Both the position numbers and the translations under genes were made by a program. DNA of 64,000 nucleotides from Austropuccinia psidii (lineage: Eukaryota; Basidiomycota; Pucciniomycetes; Pucciniales; Sphaerophragmiaceae): the NCBI GenBank assembly GCA_023105745.1, contig JALGQZ010000001.1:53739162-53803161 (forward strand), read 5' to 3'. The notes beneath the pieces are model-generated. The model was given only the letters and a program-made list of their open reading frames with translations. It was not told the DNA's origin and made no database searches. This document shows positions 57,601 to 64,000 of the stretch, one piece after another. How positions within the stretch are numbered: position 1 is the stretch's first letter; each line of letters opens with the position of its first letter.

Positions 57601-58917
57601 TATATTAAACTTCCATTTTATATTTTCAATTATTTTTTTGCATATGCTCAGCATTAATAGCACCGAACCCGCATTAGAAGAAGTGCATAAATAATAAGTA
57701 TTTATAGCTTTATTTTTCTGGATTATTTTTTTATCTTGTTTTCTTCCTCAATTTGTTGATTAATTAAATTTGAGAATTTTTACCAATGTTGAATAACTTT
57801 CAATTAATTTGAAAGGAGTAACAAAAAATAGCTATCTCTTTATTGTTGATTAATTTTTGTGGAGGTTTTTTGGTTTCATTAATAATGGCTGAGGTTTTCC
57901 AAAGAATATCTATAATGCCTTCTTTTTTTGTAAAAGTTGAAGTTGAAACTGAACTTAGAGTAGCTTAAACCATGTCACGAAAGCTTAAACTGTGTTGGGA
58001 TCAGTTAAAATTAATGCTTATTGATAAATGTAAAAATAGCAAAAAATCCTTGAATTAAGGTCATTTTTTATCAGTATCAGCCTTGTTTTGGAATTAATCA
58101 TAAGCTATAATGACATTGAAGAAGAAATAGAAATAATTTCTGTGTTTCATTTCGATTGAAATTGACCGAAGATTGGTAATTGGGCTTCTTGCATGAATTT
58201 TTGGTTATCTTTGAGTGAAATTTTTGGAGGAGTGTTTGATTCTTAATTATGTAGGTTAATTGAAATATTGAAACTTCAACCACTCCAAATTTTTATTAAA
58301 AACCTCAACTTTAGTTAGCCCTGGCTTCCCTCCATAGATACAAGCTGGCTTTCAAGAATAAGAATTCTGATTAAAACCAATACCCCTCATCATTCCTCCA
58401 ATCTTGTTGTCATGAATAGTGATTTTTTCCTAATGATAGAAATTATATTGAATCTTATTATGAGTTTTAAGTCTTATTAAATATAGTAGTGAAATATTTG
58501 AAAGTAGATATCTCATAGATAAGTATAAAAGGATATGTTGTTTTATTCTTATTGATAGAAGAATATTGCTGGGTGAAGGATTTTGGGTAGGGAGTTTGAG
58601 CCAGGATGCACTTGAATCCTTCTTTTTTAGAAATCCAAATTCAGAAAAAAACTGTAATTAATAAGGCCAAGATTGGATTTAGTTTGATTTTGGTAGCCAA
58701 TAATTTGTCTTCTTTTTCTAGTGATGCATCTTTTATTGGTGAAGAAGTTAGAAAGATTACTGGAAGATGATCAATCATCTTTTAAATCAATTTGATAATT
58801 ACTTTGAGTCCCAAAAGTATTAATATCACAGAATTTAAAGGAGATTTATTGAGGATGGAAGGATGATAAATTTGATAAAACTGATTCATCCTTGGGGTCA
58901 ATGCAATAATTAGGCTA
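57601..58917. other. AT-rich sequence with no recognised feature
   Basis: Downstream of the transposase remnant. No TIR or coding motif seen. Confidence 0.4.
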
Positions 58918-60729
58918 TATAAGCCTTAGAGTATGTTTTAAATACCCAAACAGTCCACAAATAGCTTCTAGATACCTTTTGAAATATGAAAAACCCATAA
59001 TTCATGTGCATATAAAAAATTAATCATTCTTCACAAAATAAAATGAGTAGCTTCTGTCTGAATAGGTAAATACATGGATTCAAGGCCTTATTTGTATTTT
59101 ACACAAAAATTCACCTTGGTCCCTCCATGAGTTAAATAAGCTGAAATTAACTCTATGAGGTGTCAATACGGAAAATAATTTAACACCTAATCATAAACAA
59201 CACATATAAGATGTGTGTAAATATTTGTTTTTGGAATTTTGATGCTAAAAAAAAAGAATTAGGACAAATCCTGTGTTACATTTATGATAAATTTAGTATT
59301 TTTAAGGCTTATTGAGCTTGAAATTACTCAATTTCAGGTAAATATTTGCTAACCCCATAGTGAATATTAATCCTTATTCCTAAGCTACTATTTTCAATGT
59401 ATAAATAGATAACAGGAACAAAAGATGTCAAAGAGATCCAGGATAGCCCAATTTCTGAAGCCTCTGTTCAATAGCCAGTCCCAGAGCCTATATAAATAGC
59501 TTATTGCTACTTAATTATCTAATTAAGACCTCTTTGGCACTCTGTTACTAAGGCTAAGTTCCATTAAATCATGAGAAAATAGAAAATAAGGTGATATTCT
59601 GATGTGATAAGAAGGTAATAAGAAGCTATGAATCCTATAACTATGTCAATTATCAACTATTTTTGCTTTTATAGCTAAAAAAAGTAACTCAAATCATTTT
59701 GATACTAGTATCCATGGAATTAACTCATGGCAACCAGCTGTAAGTATAATATTTACTTGCATCACATGCATAATGAGGGAAAACTTAAAAGATTAATTAA
59801 AAATGAAGTTCTAAATGGATCTCTCTGAATCTTCAAGGCCTAATGTAAAGAGATATAATTCACACTAAAACCAAAAATAATTATTACTTCATAATTCAAG
59901 TTAAAATTTTTACTCACAGTCCATTTTTGATTATTCTGCATGAAAAAATGAATCTACAAAAACCACATAAAATACAACATGTGATTTGATCTTCAATGGA
60001 CTCCATAAATTTGGGAGTAAATTTGAAAGAAAAGAATATATAATCAAGTAAGTTCATAATTTTGTAACCATAAATGGGTTGGTATCCATACAAAATCTCT
60101 ATTGGTTTCTAAATCTTTTTTTTCTCAGCTATATTAATGTAATAACTCTTAAAACTGTTATATAATTGAAAGAAGCCTCCCATTTCTGTTTTTCCAATAT
60201 TAATCGTTATCATTCACTTAGGTCTTTAAAGCTTTAATATCATGAGGAAGTATTAGTTATTAAATAATTATTGAGAATTTGTTTTCTTCAAAACTAACAA
60301 TAAAAGAATAAAATCCAATGATATCACTATTTAAGATAGTATTTTAGCTATAATTGTTTTATTACTTCTTTATATAAGCTTTTAATTCTTTAAATCCAAA
60401 GATAATCCATCTAACCCCTTTCCAAATATTTGCAATTTATTTTTGGAGTTCTGGTAAGTTACTTATTAAATTGCTTAGTTTTTTTCAAGAACTCATAGCA
60501 ATTACTCTTGAAAAAGATAATCATTAATTAAAATGATTTAAGAAGTTTTCTTGTAGCTTACTCTAGCTTAGAATTACAATTTACTTTTAGAATCACTATT
60601 AGTGTATAACAAGTAAATGAAATCATTAAGAAATTATTTATTTATTTTTTTCTTAATAAACTCATTCTATTATATTTCATAATAACAGTCATAGTAATAT
60701 TATCAAGAGCTTTATATACAAATGTTACA
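58918..60729 (+). mobile_element. LTR-B family copy B5
   Basis: Starts at TATAAGCC (decayed TGTGAGCC) followed by TTAGAGTATG...ATACCC, and ends ACAAATGTTACA at 60729 after AACAGTCATAGTA.TATTATCAAGAG, the family's characteristic end. Its interior aligns in inverted orientation with B1 (for example AACCATAAATGGGTTGGTA at 60067-60085 against 1928-1944; GATGTCAAAGAGATCCAGG near 59424-59442 against 2555-2580). It is 1.81 kb, with no coding and no convincing target duplication. Confidence 0.7.
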
Positions 60730-62639
60730 CATAAAGTCTTGAAACTCCTCATATCACATTAATTTAAAGTTATTGAAGGGGAGGAATGAATATGGGATGA
60801 AATTTCATACAGGGAGGGAACTAAATGGTTTTATTTCTTGCAAGGGTAAATGATGATAATACTACTTACAGCCCAATTTATTTTTCCACCCTTAGAATCA
60901 TTTAAAAAAAGGAATGGACTAGAAATATTTAAAAAAAATCCAAATCACTCTTATGAGAAATAAACCAAGCATTGGATGTTGATTAAAAAAAGAAAATAAG
61001 AGAAATTTGGTTTTTTAAAAAGTAATATAAGTAGTATCAGGTAAATAAAAATAAAAAGTGAAAAACAAAATTTCCAAAAAATCCAATTGATATAACATAA
61101 AAAAATGAATTTGAAAATATAATTTTACTATTCTGAATCAAGAAGCATATTAACTGTATTTCAATTTCAAATTTATTTAAAATTTATTCCAAAATGCTTC
61201 AGTAGTTTTATAATCAATTTATTTTCAATGGGTGGAGGGAGACCAGGGGGTGATTCTTGTGGTTATGATGTAATTGAGTTAAATTGTAGTGATTAATGGT
61301 GGATGGTTGGTGAGATGTTCAAAGTTTTAGAAAAATATTTGATATAATTTTGAAAAGGGAAATAATAAAAATACATGTATTAATTACAAACCAAAAAAAA
61401 AATATTTACAGCAACAAGAAGATTCAAAACCATTTCTTTTGTAATTTGAATTAATATTTCATTTTTGTGAGGAGATGTTGAAAAATAAAATTCAATTTGA
61501 AAGAGAATTGGATGAGAATAGTTGAAGCCAGGATAGAGAAATCAAATTGAACTGAAATTAAAAATTTGAATTTGGTTTCTTTTAAAAAATTTGAATGATC
61601 TGTTTTTTTGGATCTTTGTTGAATTTTCTTTTTTAAAATTTGGGTAAACATTTTCAAAAATTCTAAGTGAAAGTTAAAATAATTCACTCTTTGATTTTAT
61701 TTATGAAGAAATCAATCAAAAATGAATTCAAAATCAATAATAAATCAGCCAAAAATTACCTTTCAATTTACATATTACAAATGCACTTGAATTGAAAAAG
61801 ACATCATCAAATCAATTTTTATTTCTAGTTTTGGTGCTTTTTACCTTCAAAAAAATGATTTTTTTTTGGAAATTTTTGTTTCAATGAAAATTTGATTTCA
61901 AAGTCAACAGAAAATTTAAGAAAAATGATAAAAGATTCTTTATTCTTGTGATGCAAAAAAGATGGACTTTAATGAGAAGTAGATTAAATTTCCAAATGTT
62001 TTTTATTTTTATTGGTCCCCATACTGTCCCAAATCTGGAAATCAAGACTCACTTTGAAAAAAAAATACCATAAGTTAAACAAAGGACTACAAGATACAAT
62101 TATAAAAATGAAAAATATGTGTTTTATAATACAAAAATCTATAAATACTGCAGAAAAAAAAGAATTTATTATCAAAAATGAAACACTTTTTGTTTCACCT
62201 ATATCAAAATTGAAGGAATAATCTTTTCCAAATAAGTAATGGTATCTGATTAATTCAATTCTGAAATGTTCAAATCCGATTTATAATGCATTTCTATCCC
62301 TCTTAATTGTTCCTTTTTCCTTTTTTGAAATAACAAATTTCTGCTGTAACTGTAATTTCTCCTCTTAAAATTTCCTGTTTAAAAATTTCTCTCCCACAAA
62401 TGGAATTTAAATTTTTTAAAAATATATTTCTGTTCAGTTTTCATCATGCATTTATTATATTATCTTGGTCCTTACACTTCTTATTAACTATTATAGAAAT
62501 GAATTGTAAGTCTCCTCACAGCCTATGATAGTTTTATATTAGTATTCTTGAATAAAGATACAATTTATTCGAAGATAGAAATATTTTTTGATGATTTTCC
62601 AATATTTATTGATACATTGGAGAAAATAAATTATAAGTC
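60730..62639. other. AT-rich sequence with no recognised feature
   Basis: Nothing recognisable on either strand beyond short chance frames. Confidence 0.4.
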
Positions 62640-62753
62640 CTCCTGCGGGACCCACTTTCCTGATTCAGATTGAAGCTTGAGCCCACTTTTTTTTGTGATT
62701 ACCAGGGCTTTAACCACTGTGGTGTAATATGAAGAATACACCGTCAGCCACAC
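62640..62753 (-). other. Candidate decayed tRNA-derived sequence
   Basis: On the minus strand TGGTTAAAGCCC (62716-62705) resembles a Pol III A box and GGGCTCAAGCTTC (62684-62672) a B box, 31 bp apart, within a patch of more balanced composition. The stems do not pair well, so at best this is an old tRNA or SINE remnant. Confidence 0.3.
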
Positions 62754-64000
62754 AAACATTTTTCATATATTATATAAAAGTATCACCTCATATACTTTAG
62801 TATTGATCACAATATTAAGATTCTATGTTTAAGTAGGATTTTCATCCTGGAGCCAAGTAATTCAACTATGAGAGAAAACATTTCTGTTTTAATTTGGAAA
62901 TTCTACTTCATGATATATATTTTTCCTTCTATAATTCAAATTTATATCCAATAAGTCTTGATAATAATAAATATCAAGTGGAGTTAAATTTTGTTTGTGA
63001 CAAAAGAGTGCATCCATTTATTCAAAAATAGACACATGCTCTCTAACATTTCAGCCATAGTATACACACCTTTTTCTCACCCTCTCAGTGATATCCTCTC
63101 CAGTTTTGATTTTTAATTTCTTTAATTATATGTATTTTTTAATATTTATGCTATCTTTCCCAAAAACCAACTGCCTTAATACTTAAACAATGTCATGTTT
63201 CTTCATTCTCTTCAATAGCCATGAGATTAGAGAAATTTGTTTTAATATACTTGGGACTTAAAACAGATTTTTCTACACCAGATCTAAAAAATTCATTGAA
63301 GTTTTATTTGTTTGTCAAATAATAAATAACACATAAGTATATTGGCTGTGTTGAGTTCCAAAAGGAAAAGGATTAGAGAGACCTGGGGAAGCTATATAAC
63401 TGGACTTATTTTGCTTCATGAATTATTGAGTAAGAGTCATAAAATGGGAGGAGTAATAAATTTGATGGTGGATTTTTGAAATTGTTGATAGGATTAGGTG
63501 AATGGGGATTAAATATACAGGAGCTCTGATGGACAAATGAGTGGCTTTAATTGGGTTAGGCTTAATTGTTTGGATACATGAAATCAAGAAAGTCACAAAA
63601 ATTGGTTTTGGTAAATTACCAGGGGACTAAGTTAAATAATGTGGTATTTATTATTAAAAGTCGTGGATTGGTAAATGTGTGATTTGGGAGTCAAATCCCA
63701 TATGTTTCAATGTGGAATTTGGTATATTCAAGACTTCCTAATTCTGAGGGTTTTCCAGAACTTTTAAATATTCGTTTCAAAGGAATTTTTGCTGTTCTAT
63801 TTTTGTTTTTAATCATGATAACTTCAAAAATTCTTTTAAATTTGATTTTGGGATGAGAGAGAGTAAATATAAATTCCTTTTTCTTAAATTTAATTCTCCA
63901 TATAAGTAAATTCAAAGTCAAAGAAATATATCATGTAAGACAAAAATTCTTATTCGGTTAGTTTTAATTGATATAAATTTGCCTATTTTTCCTAGATAAA
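62754..64000. other. AT-rich sequence with no recognised feature
   Basis: No feature identified to the end of the window. Confidence 0.4.

Noticed and set aside
1..64000. CRISPR arrays, bacterial operons, ribosome-binding sites, riboswitches, rRNA
   Set aside because: None found. The repeats lack regular spacers and the coding remnants are eukaryotic retroelements and DNA transposons.

Overview
The window looks like a transposon-filled, very AT-rich stretch of a eukaryotic chromosome, most likely from a fungus with a large, repeat-expanded genome. The wording of the Copia gag, protease, integrase and reverse transcriptase remnants, and of two DDE transposase remnants, resembles what I remember from rust fungi (Pucciniales). 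That placement rests on memory of these families, not on a search. I see no intact host gene. Every recognisable coding segment is a mobile-element relic broken by stops or frameshifts. Non-repeat sequence is almost unstructured AT-rich DNA.

Layout. 1-1.4 kb: moderately AT-rich unassigned DNA with one long open frame. 1.4-3.1 kb: first copy (B1) of a TG...CA repeat family, here called LTR-B. 3.9-4.6 kb: T-rich to A-rich strand switch. 7.6-10.4 kb: second LTR-B copy (B2), interrupted by a 529-bp terminal-inverted-repeat element (7903-8431) with 21-bp palindromic repeats inside. 10.5-22.2 kb: a nest of Copia elements. A plus-strand element (Copia-2) is present as two pieces, LTR/gag/protease at 10.5-12.0 kb and RT/RNase H/3' LTR at 20.5-22.2 kb. 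Between them lies a minus-strand element (Copia-1, about 12.2-20 kb) with gag, protease, integrase, RT and part of RNase H. Copia-1 is itself split by two later insertions: an LTR-like unit (16467-18302) and a solo LTR-B copy (B3, 13660-15832) with a perfect GAAAT target duplication. A tRNA-like sequence lies at 12028-12100, next to an LTR end and primer-binding-like site.

22.3-32 kb: three more LTR-B copies (partial B7 at 22.3-23.3, B6 at 26.6-27.9, B4 at 30.0-32.0) in AT-rich DNA. 33.36-37.30 kb: a 10-bp satellite (unit AAACAAAAAT) with 328 identical consecutive units in its core. 42.8-43.45 kb: an island of near-balanced base composition, including a tRNA-headed SINE-like unit on the minus strand. 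44.6-45.1 kb: decayed pogo/Tigger-type transposase (minus). 56.0-57.6 kb: a 135-bp tandem duplication, an unassigned minus-strand frame, and a decayed DDE_Tnp_4 (PIF/Harbinger-like) transposase (plus). 58.9-60.7 kb: LTR-B copy B5. The rest is AT-rich DNA in which I recognise nothing.

The sequence records successive insertions followed by decay. Mutations at catalytic sites are mostly G-to-A or C-to-T. The least decayed features are the satellite core, the perfect inverted repeats of the small element, and the tRNA-type promoters.
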